Shown: positions 1 through 6,622, counted from the first letter of the stretch. The stretch: 11,479 nucleotides of DNA from Eggerthellaceae bacterium (GCA_900754955.1 CAAEEV010000211.1:1-11479), one strand, 5' to 3'. Numbers and translations are program-made. Notes: a model not told the origin generated them from the sequence alone.

Positions 1-329
1 CACACGGCGTGAATAAACGGGAAAAAGGACGTTTTCGCCTGTAGATTGATTATTAAGGAAGAGAATATAGAGAGACGTGAATAATGCGCGATGACAAGCG
101 AACAGGTCGTTCGTCATCAAGAAGCTCGCAGGTTGAACCGTGTCAACAGTGGAAAACCCACCAGCGGAACCCCAGTCAGCGAGAAGCGCTGCGGCCCCCG
201 AGATTGCCCCGCCGCAGGGTCAAGCCGCCTTCGCGCGGCGCAGCACCCTGCACAAGGGGCAAGGTCGGGTGCCGCAGCGCTTCGCAGCGTCGGCCGGTTC
301 CGTCAGCGCGCAAGCGCTGGCGGAATCCC
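1..329. other. Noncoding region downstream of polA
   Basis: I see no convincing gene here. Bases 1-85 are noticeably AT-rich compared with the rest of the window and could hold the promoter of a minus-strand gene lying left of the window, but no -35/-10 pair with good spacing stands out. A 9-bp direct repeat CGTGAATAA occurs at 8-16 and 76-84. Bases 189-325 hold four inverted repeats in a row: 189-195 with 211-217, 224-228 with 235-239, 243-248 with 267-272, and 298-309 with 314-325. No tRNA cloverleaf, SRP RNA or other known RNA core motif was recognised. The short open frames here lack ribosome binding sites and look like GC-rich chance frames. Confidence 0.6.
298..325 (-). terminator. Hairpin directly after the polA stop, no T-tract
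   Basis: A 12-bp inverted repeat (298-309 with 314-325) has one mispaired position and a 4-base loop. Its near edge is 4 bases past the polA stop codon at 330-332. In the minus-strand transcript the loop is UUGC and the imperfect pair is C-A. No run of U follows, so it is not a classical intrinsic terminator. It may protect the 3' end of the polA mRNA, or terminate imperfectly together with the hairpins further left. Confidence 0.4.
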
Positions 330-2960
330 CTAATGAGCTTCGGCCCAATTCGCCCCGCTCGACACGTCGACGATGAGCGGCACCTTGAGCTCAACGACGC
401 CACTCATGACCTCGCTCACCATGGCGGTGAGGCGCTCCACCTCGTGCACCGGAACCGAGAAGTCGAGTTCGTCGTGCACCTGCACCATGAGCTTCGCCTC
501 GAAGTCCTCCTCACGCAGACGCCGCATCACCTCGTTCATCGCGATCTTGATGATGTCGGCCGCACTCCCCTGCATGGGATGGTTCATGGCCGTGCGCTCC
601 CCGAAGCCGCGCTGCTGGGCGTTCTTCGACTTGAGCTCGGGGATGTGGCGCTTGCGGCCGAACATGGTCGTCGCGTACCCGCACTCCTTCGCGTGCGCCA
701 CCGTGTCGTCAAGGTACGCCCGCACACCCGGATACGCCTCGAAGTAGCGGTCGATCATCTCCTTGGCCTCGCCGAAGGGGATGTCGAGGCTCTGGGAGAG
801 CCCGTAGGCCTGCTGGCCGTACACGATGCCGAAGTTCACCGCCTTCGCACGGCTGCGCAGCTCCGGCGTCACCTCCTCGACGGGAAGCCCGAACACGCGT
901 GCGGCGGTTGAGGCGTGGAAGTCGGCGCCGGAGTTGAACGCCGCCACGAGGTGCTCGTCGCCCGAAAGATGCGCGAGCAGACGCAGCTCGATCTGGGAGT
1001 AGTCGGCCGAGAGGAACAGCGAACCTTCCTCAAGCGGCACGAAGCACGTGCGGATGCGACGTCCGAAATCGGTGCGCACGGGGATGTTCTGCAGGTTGGG
1101 ATCAGATGACGACAAACGGCCTGTCGTGGTGACCGTCTCGTGGAACTGGGTGTGCACGCGGCCGTCGCCGGCGCGCATGCGCGGCAGGGCGTCGATGTAG
1201 GTCGATTTGATCTTCGCGAGCTCGCGGTAGCGCAGCACGAGCGCGGGAAGCTCGTGCACCTTCGACAGCTCCTTGAGCACGCTCGCATCGGTGGAGTAGC
1301 CACGCTGGTTCTTCTTGAGCGGCGTGAGGCCGATCACCTCGAAGAGGATGTGCGCGAGCTGCTTGGGGGAATCGAGGTTGAATGTCTCCCCCGCCAGCTC
1401 GTAGATCTGCGCGGAGATCGCGTCGAGGTCGGTCTGGGTGCTCGCACCGAGCTCCGAAAGACGGGGCGCGTCGAGCGCGGCGCCGGTGCGCTCCATCACG
1501 CAGAGCGTCGCCACGAGCGGCAGATCGATCTCGTAGTACACCCGCGCGCTGCCGTCCTTCTCGAGCGCGTCGGCGAGCACCGCGGGCAGCTCGCGCGCCA
1601 CAGCCGCATGGACCGCCGCGCGCTCAGCGTCGGTCTTCGCCTCGGGCACCGCGCCGCCGAGGTACATCTCGGCAAGCCCCTCGTAGGTGTAGGCCGCGGT
1701 GGACGAGTTGAGCACGTACGCCGCAAGCGCCACGTCGAAGGCATCCATCGCGGCAAGCTCGGCGTCGGCCACGAGGGCCTCCTGCGCGGTGTCGGCGGGA
1801 TACACCCGGTGGACCACATCCTTCACGTCGAGCGCCGCAAACGCGCCCGCGCGCACGATGCGCGCCATGACGTCGAGCGCGCAGGCACCCTCGAGCACAG
1901 CCGTGCCCTTCGAAGTGGCGAAGGCTCCCGTGGCGCCCTCGGTGAACAGCGACGCCTGCTCGGGTTCCTCGAACGCCACGCCGATGCGCTCACCCGCCGC
2001 CAGCGCCTCCTCGACGAGCGCGCGCGCCGCCGCCTCGTCGGTCACGAGCGGCTCGTAGCCGATCTCGGCCTCGGCAGCGGTGGCCTGCGCCCCCACGAGC
2101 GCGAGCACGCGGGCGAGCGCATGGGAGAGCGCGTACTTGCCGAACGCCGCCTCGACGTCGGCCGGCTCGAAGGCGGGAAACGCCAGCTCGTCGACGTCGA
2201 GCGGGAAATCGAGGTCGGTCACGATCGTGGCGATGCGCCGCGACAGGCGCGCCATATCCTCGTTGTTCTGAAGGTTCTCGAGCTGCTTGCCCTTGAGCTC
2301 GGAGAGGTTGTCGTAGATGCCCTGCATCGAACCGAACCGCTGCAGCAGCTTCGCCGCGGTCTTCGCGCCGATGCCCGGCACGCCGGGGATGTTGTCGGAG
2401 GAATCGCCCATAAGCCCGAGGAAGTCGGGGAACTGCTCGGGCGTGACGCCGTACTTCTCGAACACCTCGGCCGGCCCGTAGATCACCACGTCGGTGATGC
2501 CGCGCTTAGTGGTGACGATGCGCGTGAGGTCGGTGGCGAGCTGGCAGGCGTCCTTGTCGCCCGTGACGAGCAGCGTCTCGAAGCCGTGCGCCTCGTCGCG
2601 CGCGGCGATGGTGCCGAGGATGTCGTCGCCCTCCCAGCCGGGAACCTTCACCACGGGCACACCCATCGATGTAAGCAGCTCTTCGATCACGGGGAACTGC
2701 ACGCGCAGCTCCTCGTCCATCGGCGGGCGCTGCGCCTTGTACGTCCCGAGCTCCTCGATGCGGAACTTGGGCTTGCCCGCGTCGAATGCGCAGATCACGG
2801 CATCGGGGTTCGACAGCTCGATGAACTTGAGGAACATCGACATGAAGCCGAACACCGCGTTGGTGGGCGTGCCGTCGGGCGCGCTCATCGGCGTCTGGAT
2901 GGCGTGGTAGGCGCGGTGCATGAGCGAGTTGCCGTCGATGACGGCGATCTTCTTGGGCAT
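330..2960 (-). CDS. polA: DNA polymerase I
   Basis: This 876-aa protein is full length for PolA, which fills gaps and removes RNA primers during lagging-strand synthesis and excision repair. The N-terminal 5'-3' nuclease domain (about 1-290) shows the metal-binding acidic clusters, including D9, D60, GDD at 111-113, GDKD at 134-137 and the helix-hairpin-helix segment GVPGIGAKTA. The polymerase domain (about 480-876) has motif A with catalytic D653, motif B with R702, K706, F710 and Y714, and motif C HDE at 829-831. The intervening 3'-5' exonuclease domain (about 300-470) has lost the paired acidic residues: AFEEPE stands where DxE is expected, so proofreading is probably absent, as in other actinobacterial PolA enzymes. 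The start is supported by an AAGGGA ribosome binding site about 6 bases upstream. The stop is TAG. It appears to be its own transcription unit. Confidence 0.97.
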   Translation of the reverse strand: MPKKIAVIDGNSLMHRAYHAIQTPMSAPDGTPTNAVFGFMSMFLKFIELSNPDAVICAFDAGKPKFRIEELGTYKAQRPPMDEELRVQFPVIEELLTSMGVPVVKVPGWEGDDILGTIAARDEAHGFETLLVTGDKDACQLATDLTRIVTTKRGITDVVIYGPAEVFEKYGVTPEQFPDFLGLMGDSSDNIPGVPGIGAKTAAKLLQRFGSMQGIYDNLSELKGKQLENLQNNEDMARLSRRIATIVTDLDFPLDVDELAFPAFEPADVEAAFGKYALSHALARVLALVGAQATAAEAEIGYEPLVTDEAAARALVEEALAAGERIGVAFEEPEQASLFTEGATGAFATSKGTAVLEGACALDVMARIVRAGAFAALDVKDVVHRVYPADTAQEALVADAELAAMDAFDVALAAYVLNSSTAAYTYEGLAEMYLGGAVPEAKTDAERAAVHAAVARELPAVLADALEKDGSARVYYEIDLPLVATLCVMERTGAALDAPRLSELGASTQTDLDAISAQIYELAGETFNLDSPKQLAHILFEVIGLTPLKKNQRGYSTDASVLKELSKVHELPALVLRYRELAKIKSTYIDALPRMRAGDGRVHTQFHETVTTTGRLSSSDPNLQNIPVRTDFGRRIRTCFVPLEEGSLFLSADYSQIELRLLAHLSGDEHLVAAFNSGADFHASTAARVFGLPVEEVTPELRSRAKAVNFGIVYGQQAYGLSQSLDIPFGEAKEMIDRYFEAYPGVRAYLDDTVAHAKECGYATTMFGRKRHIPELKSKNAQQRGFGERTAMNHPMQGSAADIIKIAMNEVMRRLREEDFEAKLMVQVHDELDFSVPVHEVERLTAMVSEVMSGVVELKVPLIVDVSSGANWAEAH

Positions 2961-2996
2961 GGGGGTTCCCTTCGAGGAGGCAGTGTGTCAGCGGCT

Positions 2997-3002
2997 AGTA
3001 TA
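2997..3002 (-). promoter_or_regulatory. Candidate -10 box for polA
   Basis: TATACT on the minus strand matches five of six consensus positions and lies 36 bases before the polA start. No good -35 hexamer is visible 16-18 bases upstream, where the sequence is extremely GC-rich. The preceding regulator gene ends at 3138, so an independent promoter in this gap is plausible but not proven. Confidence 0.4.
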
Positions 3003-3112
3003 GCGCAAGCGCCCCCGCCCGCAGCAGCGCCGCGCGCGCAGAGGCCGCCGGCGCGATACGCCCCGGAGCAGAAGCACGCCGATTACGCACGCGCTGCTCA
3101 CGCGCAGACCCA

Positions 3113-3130
3113 GCGGGCGCCGTCGCCCGC
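3113..3130 (-). terminator. GC-rich hairpin after the regulator gene
   Basis: A perfect 7-bp inverted repeat, GCGGGCG and CGCCCGC, with a 4-base loop begins 7 bases after the stop codon of the glnA-linked regulator. No T-tract follows on the minus strand. It may mark the end of the glnA-regulator transcript, but as an intrinsic terminator it is incomplete. Confidence 0.35.
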
Positions 3131-3137
3131 CCCGATA

Positions 3138-3815
3138 TCACACGCTCCAGAGGTAGCCGACGCCGCGCACGGTCTCGAGGTGCTGCGCAAGCTCGGGGCC
3201 GAGCTTGGCGCGCACGCGACGCACGTGCACGTCGACCGTGCGGCTGCCGCCGTAGTAATCGAAGCCCCACACGCGCCGCAGGAGCGCGTCGCGCGAGTAG
3301 GTGCGGCCGGGGTGCGTGACGAGGAACGACAGCAGCGCGTACTCGAGGTACGTGAGGTCGAGCGGCTCGCCGGCGATCTTCACCTGGTAAGTCGCCAGGT
3401 TGATCGTCATGTTGTCGACGGTGATGAAGTCGCTCGTGGAGTTTTCGTTGCCCGGCCACAGCAGCTGGCGGATGCGCGCCGAGCACTCCTCGAACGACGC
3501 ACCGTGCACCACGAAGTCGGCCTTCACCTGGACGGGCAGGCGGAAGTCGGAGAGTTGGTCCTCGTTCACGATCACGAGCATGGCCGTCGAGCCGTCCTCC
3601 ACGAGCATCGACTCAACCTGGGACACGTTCTCGAGGGCGTCGCCGCGCGCCTCGTAGATCACGAGGTCGCGGTCGGGATGCTGTGCAAGGAGCTTCTTGA
3701 ACTGCATCGACGAACCCGGCGCCACGTTGACGTCGAGCGCGGAGAGCACCTGCTGGAACTTGTGCGCGTTGTCGAGGCTGTCGGCGATGAAGAGTACCGT
3801 TTTGCGCTGCTGCAT
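3138..3815 (-). CDS. OmpR/PhoB-type regulator with degenerate receiver, GlnR-like
   Basis: A 225-aa DNA-binding regulator. Residues 1-120 have the length and strand pattern of a response-regulator receiver, but the signature residues are missing: the usual acidic pair near the N-terminus is reduced to D12, the phospho-acceptor aspartate position appears to be E55 (LVIYEA), and the conserved lysine position reads VVHGA near 102-106. Residues 128-225 form a typical winged helix-turn-helix: LTYLEYALL, then SRDALLRRVWGF, the recognition helix around SRTVDVHVRRVRAKL, and the C-terminal hairpin VRGVGYLW. The start codon is one base after the glnA stop, so the two are translationally coupled and no strong independent Shine-Dalgarno is seen. 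Actinobacterial GlnR is also an OmpR-type regulator that works without conventional phosphorylation, so a role in nitrogen control is a reasonable inference. Orthology to GlnR is not shown. Confidence 0.85.
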   Translation of the reverse strand: MQQRKTVLFIADSLDNAHKFQQVLSALDVNVAPGSSMQFKKLLAQHPDRDLVIYEARGDALENVSQVESMLVEDGSTAMLVIVNEDQLSDFRLPVQVKADFVVHGASFEECSARIRQLLWPGNENSTSDFITVDNMTINLATYQVKIAGEPLDLTYLEYALLSFLVTHPGRTYSRDALLRRVWGFDYYGGSRTVDVHVRRVRAKLGPELAQHLETVRGVGYLWSV

Positions 3816-3816
3816 G

Positions 3817-5160
3817 TTACAACACCGCCAAATGACGTTCGAGCTCCCACGGCGTCACAACGCCCTGGTACTCGTTCCACTCCGCCCGCTTCGCCTTCAC
3901 GAGGTACGTGTGGATGTGCTCGCCGAGCGTCTCGCGCATGAGCTTGCTCCCGGCGAACAGCTCCACCGCCTCGCCGAGCGTCTCGGGCAACGTGCGGATG
4001 CCGCGGTCGCGCAGCTCCTGACGCGAGAGGTTGAACAGGTCCTGATCCTCAGTCGGCGGCTGGAGCTCGAGCTCCTCCTCGATGCCCGCCAGACCAGCTG
4101 CGAGCATGACGGCGAACGCAAGGTAGGGGTTCGCCGCCGCATCGGGGCTGCGCAGCTCCACGCGGCATGCCTCCTCGCGGCTGGGACGGTATCCCGGCAC
4201 GCGCACGAGCGTGGCGCGGTTGTGCTTCGCCCACGAGATGAACGTCGGCGCCTCGCTGCCGCTCGTGAGGCGCTTGTACGAATTCACGTACTGGTTCGTG
4301 ACGAGGCAGAACTCGGGCGCGTACTTGAGCAGGCCCGCGATGTAGTGCTTGGCGATGTCGGAGAGGTTGTAGCCCCACGGGTCGTCCTCGTCGAAGAAGG
4401 CGTTGTTGCCGTCGAGGTCGAAGAGACTCTGGTGCACGTGCATGCCGCTGCCCGGCGCATCCGCGAGCGGCTTGGGCATGAACGATGCGTACACGCCGTG
4501 CTTGAGCGCGATCTCCTTCACGACGAGCTTGTAGGTCATGACCGCATCGGCCATCGAGAGCGCATCGGCGTAGCGCAGGTCGATCTCGTGCTGCGAGGGG
4601 CCCATCTCGTGATGGGAGTACTCCACGGGAATGCCCATCTTCTCGAGCGTGAGCACGGTGTCGCGGCGCAGATCGCTCGCCGAGTCGAGCGAGGTGAGGT
4701 CGAAGTAGCTGCCGCGGTCGAGCACCTCGGTGCCCTCGGCGCTCTTGAAGTAGAAGAACTCGAGCTCGGGGCCCACGTTGTAGTTGAAGCCCGCGTCGGT
4801 CGCCTTCTGCACCACACGCTCGAGCACGTGGCGCGGGTCGCCCTCGAACGGCGTGCCGTCGGGCATCTTGATGTCGCAGAACATGCGCCCCACCGCGTTG
4901 GACTCGGGGCGCCACGGCAGCACCTGGAACGTGGAGGGGTCGGGATACGCGAGCATGTCGGACTCCTGGCGCTTCGAGAAACCCTCGATGCAGCTGCCGT
5001 CGAAGCCCATGCCGTCGGCGAAGGCCCCGTAGAGCTCGTTGGGCACCACGGCGAACGATTTCATGTTCCCGAGCACGTCGGTGAACCAGAAGCGCACGAA
5101 GTGCACGTCACGGCTCTTGACCGTTTTGAGAACGAAATCCTGCTGCGGGTTGGCAACCAT
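3817..5160 (-). CDS. glnA: Glutamine synthetase, type I
   Basis: This 447-aa enzyme makes glutamine from glutamate, ammonia and ATP as a cytoplasmic dodecamer. Visible family features are the D54 loop (GFDGSCIEGF, 52-61), metal ligands in GPELEF (130-135) and HHEMGPSQHEIDL (183-195), GSGMHVHQS (237-245) with the active-site histidine, the Glu flap at E303 (GSEAP), and RVELRSPD at 333-340. The length of about 447 and the absence of the adenylylation-site region of the longer enterobacterial type suggest the GSI-alpha group, which is controlled by feedback rather than adenylylation. In the segment after IEGF, lysine K63 appears to sit where the Bacillus enzyme has feedback-sensing arginine R62; this alignment is by eye. 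A perfect AGGAGG lies 6 bases before the ATG and a consensus -10 box lies upstream. The stop is one base before the regulator start. Confidence 0.97.
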   Translation of the reverse strand: MVANPQQDFVLKTVKSRDVHFVRFWFTDVLGNMKSFAVVPNELYGAFADGMGFDGSCIEGFSKRQESDMLAYPDPSTFQVLPWRPESNAVGRMFCDIKMPDGTPFEGDPRHVLERVVQKATDAGFNYNVGPELEFFYFKSAEGTEVLDRGSYFDLTSLDSASDLRRDTVLTLEKMGIPVEYSHHEMGPSQHEIDLRYADALSMADAVMTYKLVVKEIALKHGVYASFMPKPLADAPGSGMHVHQSLFDLDGNNAFFDEDDPWGYNLSDIAKHYIAGLLKYAPEFCLVTNQYVNSYKRLTSGSEAPTFISWAKHNRATLVRVPGYRPSREEACRVELRSPDAAANPYLAFAVMLAAGLAGIEEELELQPPTEDQDLFNLSRQELRDRGIRTLPETLGEAVELFAGSKLMRETLGEHIHTYLVKAKRAEWNEYQGVVTPWELERHLAVL

Positions 5161-5192
5161 CGTGAACCTCCTGCTCGCGAACTTGACACTTC

Positions 5193-5198
5193 ATTATA
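5193..5198 (-). promoter_or_regulatory. glnA promoter -10 box
   Basis: TATAAT on the minus strand is a perfect -10 hexamer, 32 bases before the glnA start. The -35 region is not recognisable at standard spacing. A CACGTG palindrome at 5203-5208 lies just upstream and could be a protein site. The rpmE terminator ends further upstream, so glnA begins a new transcription unit here. The bases TATAATGAAG are shared exactly with the presumed murA promoter at the right end of the window. Confidence 0.6.
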
Positions 5199-5239
5199 TC
5201 GTCACGTGTTTCGGCAGCGTTAACGGATGCCTCCCCCTG

Positions 5240-5273
5240 AAAACAAAACGACCCGCCCCGAAGGGCGGGTCGT
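5240..5273 (-). terminator. Intrinsic terminator of rpmE
   Basis: A perfect 11-bp stem (5248-5258 with 5263-5273) closes on a TTCG loop in the minus-strand transcript and is followed by TTTTGTTTT. This is a textbook rho-independent terminator about 30 bases after the rpmE stop codon. Confidence 0.93.
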
Positions 5274-5304
5274 CGACCGAACGGCGTAAACGCGCGATGC
5301 GGCT

Positions 5305-5772
5305 TTAGGCCTCGGCGTTCTCCTCGGCAGCCGGCTCAGCGGTCTCAGCCTCGGCAACCTCGGCGGTCTCCTCGACGGCCTCAGCAGCGGCGGCCTCAGC
5401 GGCAGCAGCCTCAGCCTCGGCCTTCTTGGCGGCCTCAGCCTCGAACTTCGCCTTGCGCTCGGCCTTAGCGGCGGCCTTCGCCTCGCGTTCGGCCTTCTTG
5501 GCGGCCTCGAGCTCGGCGGCCTTCGCAGCCTTCGCGGCCTTCTTGGCTGCCTCACGCTCAGCGACCTTCTCCTTGGCGGAGCCGAAACGATCGGCGAAGC
5601 GCTGGACGCGTCCGCCGGTGTCGATCAGCTTCTGGGTGCCGGTGTAGAACGGATGGCACTTGTTGCAGATGTCGATCTTGAGCTCGGGCTTCGTGGAGCG
5701 CGTGACAAACGTGTTGCCGCAGCTGCACTTCACGGTGCACTCGACGTAATCCGGATGGATGCCTTGCTTCAT
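5305..5772 (-). CDS. rpmE: 50S ribosomal protein L31 with long Ala/Lys/Glu-rich tail
   Basis: Residues 1-68 are a standard zinc-containing (C+) L31: IHPDY near the start, CSC at 16-18, [10 protein letters not shown] at 36-45 and the GGRVQRF segment. C16, C18, C36 and C39 are the presumed zinc ligands. L31 normally ends near residue 70, but this protein runs to 155. Residues 69-155 are almost entirely Ala, Lys, Glu and Arg, basic up to about residue 118 and acidic after it, predicted helical or coiled-coil and of low complexity. The start at 5772 is supported by AGAGGAG 8-10 bases upstream and by homology; longer upstream frames are not credible because they would cross the leader repeats. The gene has its own promoter, a twin-hairpin leader and a strong terminator, so it is monocistronic. 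Confidence 0.95.
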   Translation of the reverse strand: MKQGIHPDYVECTVKCSCGNTFVTRSTKPELKIDICNKCHPFYTGTQKLIDTGGRVQRFADRFGSAKEKVAEREAAKKAAKAAKAAELEAAKKAEREAKAAAKAERKAKFEAEAAKKAEAEAAAAEAAAAEAVEETAEVAEAETAEPAAEENAEA

Positions 5773-5795
5773 GGGTTCTCTCCTCTTGGGTTCGT

Positions 5796-5842
5796 CCTTG
5801 GTTTCCGACCAAGGAAATTCATGCCTTGGTTTCCGACCAAGG
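5796..5842 (-). promoter_or_regulatory. Twin identical hairpins in the rpmE leader
   Basis: CCTTGGTTTCCGACCAAGG occurs at 5796-5814 and again, base for base, at 5824-5842, separated by 9 bases. Each copy is itself an inverted repeat: a perfect 7-bp stem CCTTGGT/ACCAAGG around a 5-base loop that reads CGGAA in the minus-strand RNA. Both copies lie between the predicted start of transcription (about 5852) and the ribosome binding site, so the rpmE mRNA would begin with two consecutive identical hairpins. An RNA site for autoregulation by L31 is the leading idea: L31 leader motifs, including one proposed for Coriobacteria, have been described by comparative genomics, but I cannot test the match. 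A tandem DNA operator is the alternative. Confidence 0.75.
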
Positions 5843-5858
5843 CGAGACAAGCTTATCT

Positions 5859-5886
5859 ATAATAGCATGCCGCTTTTCCAATGCAA
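5859..5886 (-). promoter_or_regulatory. rpmE promoter
   Basis: On the minus strand TTGCAT (5881-5886) is separated by 16 bases from TATTAT (5859-5864). The -10 matches five of six consensus positions; the -35 matches only TTG. Transcription would start near 5852, just before the first hairpin of the leader. Confidence 0.5.
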
Positions 5887-5981
5887 GAGCTGTTTTACAG
5901 AAAGACGCCTGTTCAGCGCTTTTCGCTGCGCGGTGCACTGCGTGGTGCAACCCCGCGAACGCCGAACGTCGCTTCGGGCAC

Positions 5982-6019
5982 AAAAAACGGGCAGGAGGGA
6001 GATCCCGTCCTGCCCGTTT
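5982..6019 (-). terminator. Intrinsic terminator of the desulfoferrodoxin gene
   Basis: A long stem with arms AACGGGCAGGA (5986-5996) and TCCTGCCCGTT (6008-6018) is followed on the minus strand by TTTTTT. It lies about 80 bases after the dfx stop and is a strong rho-independent terminator. The opposite strand also has a short TTT after the stem, but no plus-strand gene needs it. Confidence 0.92.
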
Positions 6020-6099
6020 CAGGTGCGCCGCCCTCGTCGTCTCGCAGGCTCCTTTTGCGCAGCCCGCGCGCGGCGCACCCCATCAGCTGAAACGCAGCC

Positions 6100-6480
6100 C
6101 TACAGCTTGGCGACCCAGAGGCCGTGGAGGTTGCAGTGCTCGTACACCGCCACCGGAGCGTCGCCCTCGGCGACGACGAACTCGGCCTTCGGAGCGTCGG
6201 CCGCCGTCAGCGGGGCGACCTGGTAGCCCTTCTCGGTCACGAGGCAGATGAACTGGATGAGGTGCTCCTCGGTCATCGGGTGCTCGACGCTGCCCACGAC
6301 GACGCTCACCTTGTTGCCGTCGACGGTCACGGCCGGCACGTGCTTCTCAACTGCCGCGTCAACGGAGCCAGCGACGAGCTCGGTCATCTTCTCACCGCAG
6401 CACACCATCGGAACGCCCGCGTCAACGACCTTGAGAGCGATGTTGCCGCAGTGCTCGCACTTGTAGAACTTGACCTCCAT
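6100..6480 (-). CDS. dfx: Desulfoferrodoxin (superoxide reductase)
   Basis: This 126-aa enzyme reduces superoxide to hydrogen peroxide without releasing oxygen, which protects anaerobes. The N-terminal desulforedoxin-like domain (1-36) has the four iron-binding cysteines C8, C11, C27 and C28 (center I). The catalytic center II is complete: the EKH motif with E46 and H47, H67 in VEHPM, H73 in TEEH, and C116 plus H119 in the C-terminal EHCNLHGLW. The length matches two-iron desulfoferrodoxin. I chose the start MEVKFYKCEHCG because it is the family's usual N-terminus and has an AGAGGGG site 6 bases upstream; an in-frame ATG at 6522 lacks one. The gene is a single unit with its own leader and terminator. 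Electron donors such as rubredoxin are not encoded in the window. Confidence 0.97.
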   Translation of the reverse strand: MEVKFYKCEHCGNIALKVVDAGVPMVCCGEKMTELVAGSVDAAVEKHVPAVTVDGNKVSVVVGSVEHPMTEEHLIQFICLVTEKGYQVAPLTAADAPKAEFVVAEGDAPVAVYEHCNLHGLWVAKL

Positions 6481-6510
6481 GGAAAACCCCTCTTTCATGA
6501 TCGGGATGAA

Positions 6511-6530
6511 GCCGCCTCTCATCAGGCGGC
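6511..6530 (-). promoter_or_regulatory. Hairpin in the dfx leader
   Basis: A perfect 7-bp inverted repeat, GCCGCCT and AGGCGGC, with a 6-base loop lies 30 bases before the dfx start codon. It has no T-tract on either strand. If transcription starts after the TACAAT box at 6539-6544, this hairpin sits at the extreme 5' end of the mRNA, where it could stabilise the message or act as a binding site. Confidence 0.5.
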
Positions 6531-6538
6531 GTATCGCT

Positions 6539-6544
6539 ATTGTA
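6539..6544 (-). promoter_or_regulatory. Candidate dfx -10 box
   Basis: TACAAT on the minus strand matches five of six -10 positions. No -35 hexamer matches well at 16-18 bases upstream, so an activator-dependent promoter or a different start further upstream in the AT-rich stretch near 6610-6640 is possible. Confidence 0.35.
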
Positions 6545-6622
6545 CGTTCGTATGCAACGCCATGCGCGAAGGGAAGCGCTTATTCTCCGTTTCCCCATCG
6601 CAGGGCGTGGCTATATGTTACT

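Larger units (their letters stand above)
5773..6099 (-). other. rpmE leader and dfx 3' region, no gene
   Basis: These 327 bases between dfx and rpmE contain no supported gene. From right to left they hold a GC-rich spacer after the dfx stop (6020-6099), the dfx terminator (5982-6019), about 95 bases with nothing recognisable (5887-5981), the rpmE promoter (5859-5886), the twin repeats (5796-5842) and the rpmE ribosome binding site (about 5780-5786). Confidence 0.7.

Noticed and set aside
46..71. Plus-strand promoter TTGATT...TATAGA
   Set aside because: The spacing is only 14 bases and no plus-strand gene follows.
90..120. tRNA or other stable RNA in the left noncoding region
   Set aside because: A hairpin with stem CGAAC/GTTCG is visible, but no T-loop, anticodon arm or acceptor stem can be assembled.
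84..911. A 275-codon plus-strand frame starting in the left noncoding region
   Set aside because: Most of it is antisense to polA, its start lacks a ribosome binding site and the protein is low-complexity Arg/His/Leu.
2995..3486. Minus-strand frame overlapping the regulator
   Set aside because: It overlaps the well-supported regulator in another frame, is Arg/Ala-rich and has no ribosome binding site.
1140..3941. A 933-codon open frame on the plus strand across polA and the regulator gene
   Set aside because: It lies antisense to two well-supported genes and is rich in Arg, His, Leu and Val, with no recognisable domain. Long antisense frames are expected in GC-rich genes.
3697..5223. A 508-codon plus-strand frame over glnA
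   Set aside because: Antisense to glnA with the same biased composition and no family motif.
5796..5842. CRISPR array
   Set aside because: There are only two repeats, with a 9-base spacer and no cas genes; the arrangement fits a leader or operator element.
6481..6522. Longer start for desulfoferrodoxin at 6522
   Set aside because: It would start inside the leader hairpin, has no ribosome binding site, and the family normally begins at the cysteine-proximal methionine.
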